This document shows, one piece after another, positions 17,491 to 26,987 of a stretch of DNA of 43,890 nt (the first letter of the stretch is position 1; the number at the start of each line of letters is the position of its first letter). A program made the translations under genes and the position numbers. The notes under the pieces are model-generated. The model did not search any database. It had not been told where the DNA came from and was given only the letters and a program-made list of their open reading frames with translations. Source of the DNA: Candidatus Omnitrophota bacterium (GTDB taxonomy: Bacteria > Omnitrophota > Gorgyraeia > Tantalellales > Tantalellaceae); assembly GCA_015233235.1 (NCBI GenBank), contig JADFYD010000001.1, positions 1 to 43,890 on the forward strand, written 5' to 3'.

Positions 17491-17560
17491 GCGGCACACA
17501 GGGCATATTCTGCGCGCGGCTGGTTATAGCGGCCGTGCTCGAACATGCCCTATGTGCCGC
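17491..17560. repeat. Hairpin element B1 (16-bp arms, 1 mismatch)
   Basis: gcggcacacagggcat 17491-17506 / atgccctatgtgccgc 17545-17560. Confidence 0.8.
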
Positions 17561-17598
17561 TCATCAACGTATTTGATGGAAGTTGCGATGAACAAGTA

Positions 17599-17745
17599 AG
17601 GCGGCTTTAATGGTATGTTCGAGCACCGTATGAGTCGGCGCCGCGGCCTTAATTAACATACTCTACAGCGTTACACTACGCCTGCTTGATAATAATGGAC
17701 GCGGCGTCCGACCAAGGCGCGCAGAACATACCGTTAAAGCCGCCT
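17599..17745. repeat. Hairpin element B2 (22-bp arms, 1 mismatch; nested inner stem)
   Basis: aggcggctttaatggtatgttc 17599-17620 / gaacataccgttaaagccgcct 17724-17745; inner gtcggcgccgcg / cgcggcgtccgac (17634 / 17700). Confidence 0.8.
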
Positions 17746-17760
17746 CTCATCAGGTAATTT

Positions 17761-19434
17761 ATGCTGACAAGTTTAACGGTTAAAAATTTCGGGTTGATGG
17801 ACGATTGCTCGGCTGAGTTCTCGCCTAAGCTCAACATTTTTACCGGCGAGACCGGCGCCGGCAAAACCCTGCTTATCGACGCGCTCCGATTTGTTCTTGG
17901 AGATAAGATAACCTCCTCACACCTAAGGGACGCTCAAAAACCGTGCGTTGTCGAGGCCGTTTTCGAACTTTCAAAAGATTTTCTAGCCAATAACGAGGTG
18001 TTCAATGAATACAAACAGGACGACGAAAGATCGTTCGTCATACATAGATCTTTCTCTCCCGACAAGCCTCATAAGATAAAGATTAACGGGTTCAATCTTA
18101 CCGTCTCCGAGCTAAAAAGCCTGGGCAACACGTTAATCGATTTTCACGGTGCTAACGAGCACCAAACGCTTTTTGAATCCGAATACCACATAATGATACT
18201 CGACAGACTTTCTAATTTTGCCGAACTTAAAGAAGAGTACAAAGCAGCGTTCCTCACCTACTCGGAAAGCCTGCATGAACTGGAAAATCTGGAAAAACTC
18301 GCGTCCACACGGGAACGCGAGATCGAAATATTATCGTCGCAGGTTAAAGAATTAGAACAGCTGCCGCTCTCTGAAGACAAATTTTTTGAAACCCAAAGCA
18401 AGTTAGCCCGCCTTGAAAACTCGGAAAAACTTTACGAGTCGGTGAATTCCTTGTTAGAACTGCTGCAGAATGAAGAAATAGGGCTGACTTCTACAGCGTC
18501 CAAACTTTTCGCCCCCATGGAGAAACTTAACGATCTTGACGCAAGCACCGAAAAATACGGTGTTATGCTTACTGACCTTGACGAAAATGCCAGGAACTTA
18601 ACGAGGCTACTTTCCGAATACGCTTCGTCCCTCGAGTACGACCCGGAAGAAGCGGCCGATATTTACAGACAAAATGACATCTATTATCAGCTGCAAAGAA
18701 AATACGGTCCTACGATCGGCGACGTTGAAAGGTTTTATGCCGAGACAAAAATTAAATACGGGACATTGTGTAACCTAGAGAACAACACAAGCGAACTGAA
18801 CAAAGAAACTATCCGCAAAAAGAATAAAGCTTTTTCACTTGCCAAAAAACTATCTGAAAAAAGATTAAAACAGTCCAAGATCCTGGCGAAGATCATCGAG
18901 GAGGAGCTTAAGGAACTGGGGATAAAACACGTTCAATTCGAAACAAGGATAACCGAATGTCCTCTCAACAAGAACGGGATCGACAACGTGGAGTTCTACA
19001 TAAGTCCCAACGCGGGGGAAGAACTTAAGCCTATGGCTGAAATAATATCATCCGGCGAAGCCGCCCGCGTCATGCTGGCGCTCAAAAAAGCGCTTATTAA
19101 CGTGGATCCCGTACCGGTACTGATCTTCGACGAGATAGACGCGCAAATCGGAGGACGCCTGGGAACCGTCACCGGCAAAAAGCTTAAGGAACTTTCTAAA
19201 AATCATCAGGTGCTTCTTATCACTCATTTGCCGCAGATAGCCAGTTTCGCGGACCGTCATTTTAAAGTCGTAAAGAACGTGACGGGTGGAAAAACTTCCA
19301 CGTCTCTTGAAGTACTCGAGAAGGACTTACGCGTTGAGGAACTAGCCAAAATGATGAGCGGCGAAAAAATAAACGAAACTTCCATAAAACACGCCCGAGA
19401 AATGCTTAAAACAGCTACAGATTTAAACTCTTGA
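17761..19434 (+). CDS. recN: DNA repair protein RecN
   Basis: MLTSLTVKNFGLMDDCSAEFSPKLNIFTGETGAGKTLLIDALRFVLGD ... EIISSGEAARVMLALKKAL ... PVLIFDEIDAQIGGRLGTVTGKKLKELSKNHQVLLITHLPQIASFADRHFKV. Confidence 0.96.
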   Translation: MLTSLTVKNFGLMDDCSAEFSPKLNIFTGETGAGKTLLIDALRFVLGDKITSSHLRDAQKPCVVEAVFELSKDFLANNEVFNEYKQDDERSFVIHRSFSPDKPHKIKINGFNLTVSELKSLGNTLIDFHGANEHQTLFESEYHIMILDRLSNFAELKEEYKAAFLTYSESLHELENLEKLASTREREIEILSSQVKELEQLPLSEDKFFETQSKLARLENSEKLYESVNSLLELLQNEEIGLTSTASKLFAPMEKLNDLDASTEKYGVMLTDLDENARNLTRLLSEYASSLEYDPEEAADIYRQNDIYYQLQRKYGPTIGDVERFYAETKIKYGTLCNLENNTSELNKETIRKKNKAFSLAKKLSEKRLKQSKILAKIIEEELKELGIKHVQFETRITECPLNKNGIDNVEFYISPNAGEELKPMAEIISSGEAARVMLALKKALINVDPVPVLIFDEIDAQIGGRLGTVTGKKLKELSKNHQVLLITHLPQIASFADRHFKVVKNVTGGKTSTSLEVLEKDLRVEELAKMMSGEKINETSIKHAREMLKTATDLNS

Positions 19435-20341
19435 TATTGCTCGATACGACCGACGCTGAATCACCCAGCAACTTTTTCTCTTCCGCTGTTAGAGGCAACT
19501 CAAGGACTTTTTCGACCCCGGACGCACCGAGGATAACAGGTACGCCGATATAGAGATCTTTTAGGCCGTATTCACCATTTAGATATGCGCTTGCCGGCAG
19601 CAAGCGTTTTTTGTCTTTTAAAATACACTCCACCATTTCTACGACGGAGGCCGCCGGAGAATAATAGGCGCTGCCGGTCTTGAGGTGAGCTACAACTTCT
19701 GCGCCGGCATTTTTCGTACGTTCGATGATCTTATCCAACTTTTCTTTTGATAATAATTCAGTGACAGGAACACCGGCGACCGTACAAAATCTGGCAAGAG
19801 GAACCATGCTGTCACCGTGGCCGCCTAATACCATAGCTTGTATGTCCCCTGCCGAAACCTTAAGTTCCTTAGCCAAAAAACATCTGAACCGCGCCGAATC
19901 CAGTACACCGGCCATACCGATAACCTTATTCGACTTAAAACCGCTTATTTTCCAGGCAAGATAGGACATAACATCTAAAGGATTTGTCACAACTATTATT
20001 ATGCTTTTAGGGGAACGCTTTGATACATCTTCCGTTACTGACTTCACAATCGCGACGTTCTTCGCTAGCAGGTCTTCACGAGACATCCCTGGCTGGCGGG
20101 CTAGCCCCGCGGTAATAACAACAATATCAGAATCAGCCGTATCCGCGTAATCGTTACTTCCCTTTATGTCAGCGTCAAACCCGCGTGAGGGACCAGCCGC
20201 CATCATATCGAGTGCTTTCCCCTGCGGCAATCCTTCCACCTTATCCACCAACACTACGTCGGCTAGCTTGTTTTCAAGTATATACTGCGCGCATGTCGCG
20301 CCCACATTCCCCGCGCCTATAACAGATACTTTATGTCTCAT
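19415..20341 (-). CDS. mdh: Malate dehydrogenase (LDH/MDH superfamily)
   Basis: MRHKVSVIGAGNVGATCAQYILENKLADVVLVDKVEG...TAGLARQPGMSREDLLAKN...VVTNPLDVMSYLAWKISGF...VLGGHGDSMVPL. Confidence 0.95.
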   Translation of the reverse strand: MRHKVSVIGAGNVGATCAQYILENKLADVVLVDKVEGLPQGKALDMMAAGPSRGFDADIKGSNDYADTADSDIVVITAGLARQPGMSREDLLAKNVAIVKSVTEDVSKRSPKSIIIVVTNPLDVMSYLAWKISGFKSNKVIGMAGVLDSARFRCFLAKELKVSAGDIQAMVLGGHGDSMVPLARFCTVAGVPVTELLSKEKLDKIIERTKNAGAEVVAHLKTGSAYYSPAASVVEMVECILKDKKRLLPASAYLNGEYGLKDLYIGVPVILGASGVEKVLELPLTAEEKKLLGDSASVVSSNIKSLNL

Positions 20342-20501
20342 AATATTTCTCCCCTTTTTCAACTCGAATTATTCTATCGCACTTACCATGAGAGTCAAGG
20401 AGTTTTGAATATGAGTATGATACAAACGATGCCGAAGGGAAAAGCTTCCGTGCGGGGACGCTCATGAGCAAAATATAGGAAGGTATGTCTAATACGGAAT
20501 C

Positions 20502-20804
20502 ACATGTTCAGGGGTGATATTTCAAGATATTTCCGAGCCTTTTTAACAGCGCAAAAGTTCGCCCGCACTTGTAGATGCCGCGGTAGATACTTTCCGGACG
20601 AACCCCCGGCAGCGACGTCGGGCTTGGACTTCGAGCCGACAATTTGTTTTCTAATCAAGGCGAGAAGCCGACTCGCTGCCGGATGAGCCCGACTGGCCGC
20701 CGGAGCCGGTCGGGCGTGTTCGGACGGAAAGTATATACCGCGGCATCTTGATATAAACCTTAAAACCAGCTCGAAAATGTCTTAAAATATCACCCCAGAC
20801 ATGT
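20502..20804. repeat. Large nested inverted-repeat element C (about 303 bp)
   Basis: Outer 28-nt arms 20511-20538 / 20769-20796 (25/28 complementary); second arms 20573-20603 / 20718-20748 (28/31); inner ccggcagcga 20606-20615 / tcgctgccgg 20673-20682 (perfect). Confidence 0.85.
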
Positions 20805-20818
20805 ATAACACGCATTAA

Positions 20819-21091
20819 TCAATACAGCACCCGGTATGCGCATGAGGGATGAAGGCCTCTTTTGGGGATGTTCTCGCGGATCTCGACGCACCTGAATTTT
20901 TTTCCGGAAATGGTCTCTCTTTCTCCAAGGCGGGTCTTGTAGATCCTGCAAAAATACGTGCCGTCGGGGTTCTTGCTCAGGAAAAAACACGGGTCATCTC
21001 CCGCCCCGCAGCACATGCCACATTTCTTGCATAAACTCTCGAACTCGGAGAATTTGTTGGCAAGATATTCTTCGTAATCCTGACCGTTCAT
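20819..21091 (-). CDS. Cysteine-cluster (YkgJ-like Zn/Fe-chelating) protein
   Basis: FESLCKKCGMCCGAGDDPCFFLSKNPDGTYFCRIYKTR...FRCVEIRENI...HPSCAYRVLY; start at MNGQDYEEY. Confidence 0.75.
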   Translation of the reverse strand: MNGQDYEEYLANKFSEFESLCKKCGMCCGAGDDPCFFLSKNPDGTYFCRIYKTRLGERETISGKKFRCVEIRENIPKRGLHPSCAYRVLY

Positions 21092-21312
21092 TTGGGTGTT
21101 TTTTTGGGGAGGAAGGAGCGGAATAAAAAGCCGATAAAAACGATGAAATAAAAAAGGGCGACGAATAAAAGAAGGAGCATAAAAAACGCGATAAGTATCG
21201 ATGAAGCGCCGAGAATGAGCTGCCAACCGATAAACCCGAAGAAAATAACAAAGGGCGCGAGAATGAGAACCGCGAGTCCCACAAGAAAGTTTTTTAATGT
21301 TTCCATGTTCAC
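21088..21312 (-). CDS. Small hydrophobic membrane protein
   Basis: 74 aa, two hydrophobic stretches; ATGA overlap with downstream gene at 21088-21091. Confidence 0.55.
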   Translation of the reverse strand: MNMETLKNFLVGLAVLILAPFVIFFGFIGWQLILGASSILIAFFMLLLLFVALFYFIVFIGFLFRSFLPKKTPK

Positions 21313-21332
21313 GCGCCTTGAAGTGTTGTACC

Positions 21333-21719
21333 TTATATTTGGTTTGAAGTAAGCGACTGGACTTCAGCGTCAGACATATTCTTCCTTCTCAGGAAACAAG
21401 CGCCGACGTCGTAGGAAACCCCCGGCTCGCCTTCGGAGATCCTCACCACGCGGGCAAGTATGCCATTCTTGACTATTACAAGATCCTCTTCTATCTCACT
21501 ACAGACATTAACCATTTTGTCATCCATGATGATCCATACTATTGAAGACAATGCCGGCGGTATCTGAGTAGTATTGAAAAGTATGCCGCTAGCGCTTACA
21601 TTTTTTGTCTGTATGTTGGCCTTATTCGAGTATTTATTGGTCTTGAGTTCTCTGAACTCAACCTGAGCCGCGTGGTCTATCCGGAGAAATTCCCTTTGTT
21701 CCTGAAATTCATCGCTCAT
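21333..21719 (-). CDS. PilZ domain protein
   Basis: QREFLRIDHAAQVEFRE...TKNVSASGILFNTTQIPPALSSIVWIIM. Confidence 0.75.
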   Translation of the reverse strand: MSDEFQEQREFLRIDHAAQVEFRELKTNKYSNKANIQTKNVSASGILFNTTQIPPALSSIVWIIMDDKMVNVCSEIEEDLVIVKNGILARVVRISEGEPGVSYDVGACFLRRKNMSDAEVQSLTSNQI

Positions 21720-21765
21720 TATGTCCTCCACTGTTTAGAAAATATTATCCGAATGTCCGTTGTAG

Positions 21766-22566
21766 CTATGCTTTATTAACAAATTGTACAGCATTCCTGA
21801 AAATTTGCAAGCCTATACCCGTCTCTTTTCCTTTTTTCACACAGCGCTGCCATCTCGGATGCTGCGTAAAAAAGATGTGCCTTTCAGGATGCGGCATCAT
21901 CCCGAGAATACGGCCGGTGCTATCGCAAATTCCGGCGATATTATCAACCGAACCGTTGGGGTTTACCGGATATGCGCCTTCATTACCCGCTTCGTCGGAA
22001 TATCTAAAAACGATCTGTCCGTTAGCTCGGAGTTTCTTCAGCACCTCGCTGCTTTGAGGGACAAACTTACCCTCGGCATGCGCTATAGGAAGGTAAATGA
22101 TCTCCGGGAGTTGCTTTGTCCATACACACAAATTTTTTACGGGATCTTTTTTTAGATATATCCATCTGTCAATATAATGTCCCGCATCGTTAAGGGTCAG
22201 TGTGACTTTAGGAGCGAAAAGCTCGTCCTTAGTAAAAAGCGGTAAAAGCCCCATTTTTACCAGCACCTGAAAACCGTTACATATCCCGATGACCAGCTTT
22301 CCCCGTGAAACAAACTCACTTAACTCATTTTTTAAGCTATGTTTCATCTCGTTCGCGAGTATTTTTCCGCTGGCGATATCGTCCCCGTATGAAAACCCGC
22401 CAGGTATCGCGAGTATATTGAATTTCTTCATCGCAGATTTGTTCTTTATAAGGGAATTAATATGCATGACATCCGCGAATGCGCCCGCCAAACGGAACGC
22501 GTGCGCTGTTTCGACGTCACAATTAGTTCCCGCCGTCCTGATGACCAGTGCCTTCGCCTTACTCAT
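21766..22566 (-). CDS. purQ: Phosphoribosylformylglycinamidine synthase, glutaminase subunit PurQ
   Basis: ALVIRTAGTNCDVETAHAFRLAGA...IPGGFSYGDDIASGKILA...VIGICNGFQVLVKMGLLP...HAEGKF...MMPHPERH. Confidence 0.96.
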   Translation of the reverse strand: MSKAKALVIRTAGTNCDVETAHAFRLAGAFADVMHINSLIKNKSAMKKFNILAIPGGFSYGDDIASGKILANEMKHSLKNELSEFVSRGKLVIGICNGFQVLVKMGLLPLFTKDELFAPKVTLTLNDAGHYIDRWIYLKKDPVKNLCVWTKQLPEIIYLPIAHAEGKFVPQSSEVLKKLRANGQIVFRYSDEAGNEGAYPVNPNGSVDNIAGICDSTGRILGMMPHPERHIFFTQHPRWQRCVKKGKETGIGLQIFRNAVQFVNKA

Positions 22567-25435
22567 GCATTACCTTTCTTATTGTGTTCTGCCAGGAATA
22601 TTTCAATTTATCAATATCGGCGTTAACGACCGTTTTGCCGCCCAGCCCTTTAACCAGCATTTTTTTATCTTTCCTGACTTTACCGACAAAACCTAAATGC
22701 ACGCCGCGAAGAGCTTTTTCAAACTCTTCCTTTTTGCCGGCTGGAACTTCTGCGATAAAGCGCCCGTTTGATTCCGAGAAAAGCACGACGTCATCCCTTT
22801 TAACGGATCTGTCGCGGGGAAGTTTCCCGAGGTCTATATCTGCGCCATATCCTCCCGCAAAAAACATTTCTGCTGCGCTTACGGCGAACCCGCCGTCCGA
22901 AATGTCATGACATGAAACTACCAATCCCTTTCGTATGGCGACGCTGAGTTTCCGCATAAGCTGGGCGGACACTTTAGCGTTGACACGCGGGACGACACCG
23001 CCCGAAAGTCCATTAACCAGGTTATACTGAGAGCCCCCAAGTTCCTGAAAAGTTTTCCCGAGAACATAAATGAGGTTCCCGGGCTCTTTCACATCCATAG
23101 AAATGGTCTTACGAACATCGTCTATGACTGCTATCGCGGAAATTAAAAGTGTCGAGGGGATAGCGACTACCCCCTTACCTGTATTGAACTCGTTATTTAA
23201 ACTGTCTTTCCCGGAAATAAACGGTGTTCCAAAGGCTTTACCGAAATCGTAACATGCCTGGGAAGCGCGCACCAATTTCCCGAGCTCGACAGGGTTTTCG
23301 GTTGAACCCCAGCAAAAATTATCAAGGATGGCGATTTTGTCGGGATCACCGCCCACGGCGATGATCTGTCGTATCGCTTCTTCAATGACGCTGGCGGCCA
23401 TCCAGTAAGGATCGATATCGCCATAACGTGGATTAATACCATTGGATATGACTATTCCTTTGTTACTCGTCAAAACAGGACGGATAACCGCGGCATCCGA
23501 CGGCCCGTCGTTCTCGGCGCCTACGAGGGGTTTTAAAACACTTCCAGCCTGCACCTCATGGTCATACTGCCTGATGATCCACTCTTTGCTTGAAATATTC
23601 CATGATGCGAGTATCCGCGCAAGATCTGTGTTATAATTCGTTCTTACAGGTGTCGCAATGCGTGGGTCTTCATGCCGATTTTTCCAAATGGCCTTACGAA
23701 CTACACCCGGAAGTCCGCCGTGCAGAAATTCCATATCGAGGTCCGCGACTTTGTGTTTCTTATAGAAAAGCTTCAGTTTCTTATCACGTGTAAATTTACC
23801 TATAACAACGGCCTCGACATTTTCACTCTCAAATATACTAAGAAGCTTTTTCAGCTTTTTTGGTTTTACCGCCAGCACCATCCGTTCCTGAGCTTCGGAT
23901 ACCCATATTTCCCACGGTTTCAGACCTTCGTACTTGAGAGGCGCTTTTTCAAGATATACCTCGGCACCGGTCTCCTCTCCCATCTCACCGACGGCGCTTG
24001 AAAAGCCACCCGCGCCGCAATCAGTAACGGCATCATACAGGCCGAGATCACGCGCTTTTAAAAGTGTATCAAGCACTTTCTTTTCGGTGATCGGGTCGCC
24101 GATCTGAACGGCAGTTGCAGAAATAGTCTCCGATTCATGCGTGAGCTCAGAAGAGGAAAAAGTCGCGCCATGAATGCCGTCGCGACCGGTCCTTCCGCCT
24201 ACGGCCACGATAAGATCGCCCGAGGAAACTTTTTTAAACGAACAAGCCTTTGGCATAATTCCGATATTACCGCAATAAACAAGCGGGTTCCCGGTATATC
24301 TTTCGTCAAAGTAAACCGCACCGTTCACCGTCGGGATGCCCATTTTATTGCCATAATCACGGACACCCGACACAACGCCTTTCATTACTCTTTTGGGATG
24401 TAACGCGCCTTTTGGTATTTTTGCGTTCGGCGCGTCCGGAAAACCGAAACAAAAGACATCAGTATTAGCGATTGGTTTTGCTCCAAGCCCTGTGCCCAGC
24501 GTGTCGCGAATAACGCCGCCGATACCTGTCCCGGCACCGCCGTACGGCTCAAGCGCGGACGGATGATTGTGAGTTTCCACTTTGAAACACACATTATGCT
24601 TATCGTCAAATTCTATGATACCCGCATTATCTTTAAAAACCGAAATACACCATGGCTTTTTAAGTTCAATAGTGGCTTTCATTACGGTGTTCTTGAGGAG
24701 TTTTCTGACAAGTTTACCATCAAAAAGAATATCTCCGAGCATGGTCTTATGCTTGCAGTGTTCGCTCCACGTCTGCGCGATCGTCTCAAGTTCACAATCC
24801 GACGGATTGCGGCCTATCGTCTTATAATGTTTTCTAATAACCTTCATTTCGGCCAAAGACAAATACAAACGTGCATCATAGCTCAATTTAGACAAACCCG
24901 GATCATCCAGTGTGATAACCGGCACCTCTGTATAAGAGAAATCATATTGAGCGGCATTTTCGGCAGTTTCGGAATGCGTTACGATGTGCTGTATCAGTTT
25001 GTTGTATAAAAGTTTGTCGGCGACATTACGTGATGTACCGGCGTTGAATCTGCCGGCAAAAATATATTTTTTAGATGTCGTCACCGAAACACCGACAATA
25101 CCCATGTCGTTCATTGCTTTTATCACGCTATCACGCACAGGGTCCATGACGCCGGGATTCGACGCGATCTCGACCGTGTTTTTCTGCGCAAACCGCTTGT
25201 CGCGTAACGCACAGGGGTAAACACGGCATTCCTGGGAGACGGAGTCAGCAAGAAGAGTCCTGGCAACGTCCTTAGCTTTTTTCGCGGTAACATCACCGGT
25301 AAGAGTGAAAACATCGACTATGTCCACATGCTTAACACCGTTTATACCGATGTCTTTTATGTCTTTAAGAAGATTACCGCTTCTTGGGTCAGGGAAATTT
25401 TTTTTATTCCCAATTTCTATTCTGAAAGTCAGCAT
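22559..25435 (-). CDS. purL: Phosphoribosylformylglycinamidine synthase PurL with N-terminal PurS-like extension
   Basis: Central DCELETIAQTWSEHCKHKTM, KVETHNHPSALEPYGGAGTGIGGVIRD, VAVGGRTGRDGIHGATFSS, DCGAGGFSSAVGEMGEETGAEV; 958 aa with PurS-like N-terminal segments. Confidence 0.95.
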   Translation of the reverse strand: MLTFRIEIGNKKNFPDPRSGNLLKDIKDIGINGVKHVDIVDVFTLTGDVTAKKAKDVARTLLADSVSQECRVYPCALRDKRFAQKNTVEIASNPGVMDPVRDSVIKAMNDMGIVGVSVTTSKKYIFAGRFNAGTSRNVADKLLYNKLIQHIVTHSETAENAAQYDFSYTEVPVITLDDPGLSKLSYDARLYLSLAEMKVIRKHYKTIGRNPSDCELETIAQTWSEHCKHKTMLGDILFDGKLVRKLLKNTVMKATIELKKPWCISVFKDNAGIIEFDDKHNVCFKVETHNHPSALEPYGGAGTGIGGVIRDTLGTGLGAKPIANTDVFCFGFPDAPNAKIPKGALHPKRVMKGVVSGVRDYGNKMGIPTVNGAVYFDERYTGNPLVYCGNIGIMPKACSFKKVSSGDLIVAVGGRTGRDGIHGATFSSSELTHESETISATAVQIGDPITEKKVLDTLLKARDLGLYDAVTDCGAGGFSSAVGEMGEETGAEVYLEKAPLKYEGLKPWEIWVSEAQERMVLAVKPKKLKKLLSIFESENVEAVVIGKFTRDKKLKLFYKKHKVADLDMEFLHGGLPGVVRKAIWKNRHEDPRIATPVRTNYNTDLARILASWNISSKEWIIRQYDHEVQAGSVLKPLVGAENDGPSDAAVIRPVLTSNKGIVISNGINPRYGDIDPYWMAASVIEEAIRQIIAVGGDPDKIAILDNFCWGSTENPVELGKLVRASQACYDFGKAFGTPFISGKDSLNNEFNTGKGVVAIPSTLLISAIAVIDDVRKTISMDVKEPGNLIYVLGKTFQELGGSQYNLVNGLSGGVVPRVNAKVSAQLMRKLSVAIRKGLVVSCHDISDGGFAVSAAEMFFAGGYGADIDLGKLPRDRSVKRDDVVLFSESNGRFIAEVPAGKKEEFEKALRGVHLGFVGKVRKDKKMLVKGLGGKTVVNADIDKLKYSWQNTIRKVMHE

Positions 25436-25436
25436 T

Positions 25437-26987
25437 TTATTCCCATTCGATTGTGCTGGGCGGTTTGGAACTCACGTCAAACACGACCCTGTTCACGCCT
25501 TCTACTTCGTTTATTATACGGTTTGACATCTCTCCGAGAACATGGTAAGGGACCTTGGCCCAATCCGCCGTCATACCGTCAACACTGGTTACCGCCCTGA
25601 TCGCGAGGACATTCTCATAAGTTCTCATATCGCCCATGACACCTACGCTTTTCACCGGAAGAAGCACGCCGAATATCTGCCAAGTTTCCCCGTAAACACC
25701 CGTTTTTTTCGCTATGTCTATAATGATCCAGTCGGCTTCGCGCAGAATTTCAAGCCGTTTTTTAGTAAGGTCACTGATGATACGCACAGCCAGACCCGGC
25801 CCGGGGAACGGCTGCCTGTCAGTGATCTCGGACGAAAGACCAAGTTCTTTACCGACTTCACGAACCTCGTCCTTAAAAAGTTCTCTGAGGGGTTCAACAA
25901 GTTTAAGCCCCATTTTTTTGGGAAGCCCGCCGACATTATGATGCGATTTTATAACCTTACTCGGCCCACCATAAAAAGACTGAGATTCAATAACATCGGG
26001 ATAAAGTGTACCTTGAGCGAGATATTTCACGCCTTTAGTGCTCTTAGCGGCTTTCTCAAAAACACGTATAAAAGTATGGCCGATTATCTTACGTTTTCTC
26101 TCTGGGTCCGTCACGCCTTTAAGCGCGTCTAGAAATATTTTTTCGGCTTTTATAACCGTTAGTGGAAGTTTAATATTACGTTCAAACAGTTCCTTGACAC
26201 GTTCGCGTTCACCTTTACGCAAAAGACCGTTATCCACAAAAATGCATCGTAATTTGTCCCCTATCGCTTCCTTCAGCAGCACCGCGGAGACCGTGGAATC
26301 GACACCGCCGGAAAGTCCCAGAATGACCTTATCCTCGCCTACAACTTTTGATATTTCCTGTATCTTGTTCTCTATAAACGATTTCATGGTCCAGTTTTTT
26401 TCGGCTGCGGCAATGTTAAAAATAAAATTGCGTAGAATCTTACTGCCACCAACCGTATGAACCACTTCGGGATGGAACTGTACCCCGTAAATTTTATTTG
26501 CGATGTCGCAGAACGCCGCCGCACGCGTATTACCGCTTCCGGCGATAATCTCAAAGCCCTTCGGCAGAACCTCCACTTTGTCGCAATGGCTCATCCAAGT
26601 GACCCCGGACCCGCTAAGACCTTTAAAAAGCGGATTTGTTGTCTTAAAAGACACTACTGTACGGCCATACTCTTTTTTGCCGCTTTTCAATATTTTCCCG
26701 CCGGCAAGCTGGCCGATAAGCTGCATCCCGTAACAAATACCCAAAATAGGTATACCGCTTTTCAAGATGCTTTTTTCAATGCGCGGAGAGTTCGTATCAT
26801 AAACGCTTGATGGCCCGCCGGAAAATATTATGCCCTTCGGCTCCAGTTCCTTGATCTTTTTGACTGCCAACTCCGGGGGGCAAACTTCGGAATGCACGTG
26901 AAGTTCACGTATGCGCCTGGCAATAAGTTGCACATACTGCGAGCCAAAATCGACCACTAAAATTCCCGCTTTTCGATAATCATTCAT
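25437..26987 (-). CDS. guaA: GMP synthase (glutamine-hydrolysing)
   Basis: ILVVDFGSQYVQLIARRIRELHVHSE...GICYGMQLI...LGLSGGVDSTVSAVLLKEAIGDKLRCIFVDNGLLRKGE...RVVFDVSSKPPSTIEWE. Confidence 0.97.
   Translation of the reverse strand: MNDYRKAGILVVDFGSQYVQLIARRIRELHVHSEVCPPELAVKKIKELEPKGIIFSGGPSSVYDTNSPRIEKSILKSGIPILGICYGMQLIGQLAGGKILKSGKKEYGRTVVSFKTTNPLFKGLSGSGVTWMSHCDKVEVLPKGFEIIAGSGNTRAAAFCDIANKIYGVQFHPEVVHTVGGSKILRNFIFNIAAAEKNWTMKSFIENKIQEISKVVGEDKVILGLSGGVDSTVSAVLLKEAIGDKLRCIFVDNGLLRKGERERVKELFERNIKLPLTVIKAEKIFLDALKGVTDPERKRKIIGHTFIRVFEKAAKSTKGVKYLAQGTLYPDVIESQSFYGGPSKVIKSHHNVGGLPKKMGLKLVEPLRELFKDEVREVGKELGLSSEITDRQPFPGPGLAVRIISDLTKKRLEILREADWIIIDIAKKTGVYGETWQIFGVLLPVKSVGVMGDMRTYENVLAIRAVTSVDGMTADWAKVPYHVLGEMSNRIINEVEGVNRVVFDVSSKPPSTIEWE

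Noticed and set aside
20363-20500. Possible riboswitch upstream of mdh
   Set aside because: Some small hairpins are present, but no conserved riboswitch core could be recognised.
20502-20804. CRISPR array or coding gene in the 20.5-kb gap
   Set aside because: The repeats are inverted and nested, not direct and evenly spaced; short frames lack an RBS and protein-like composition.
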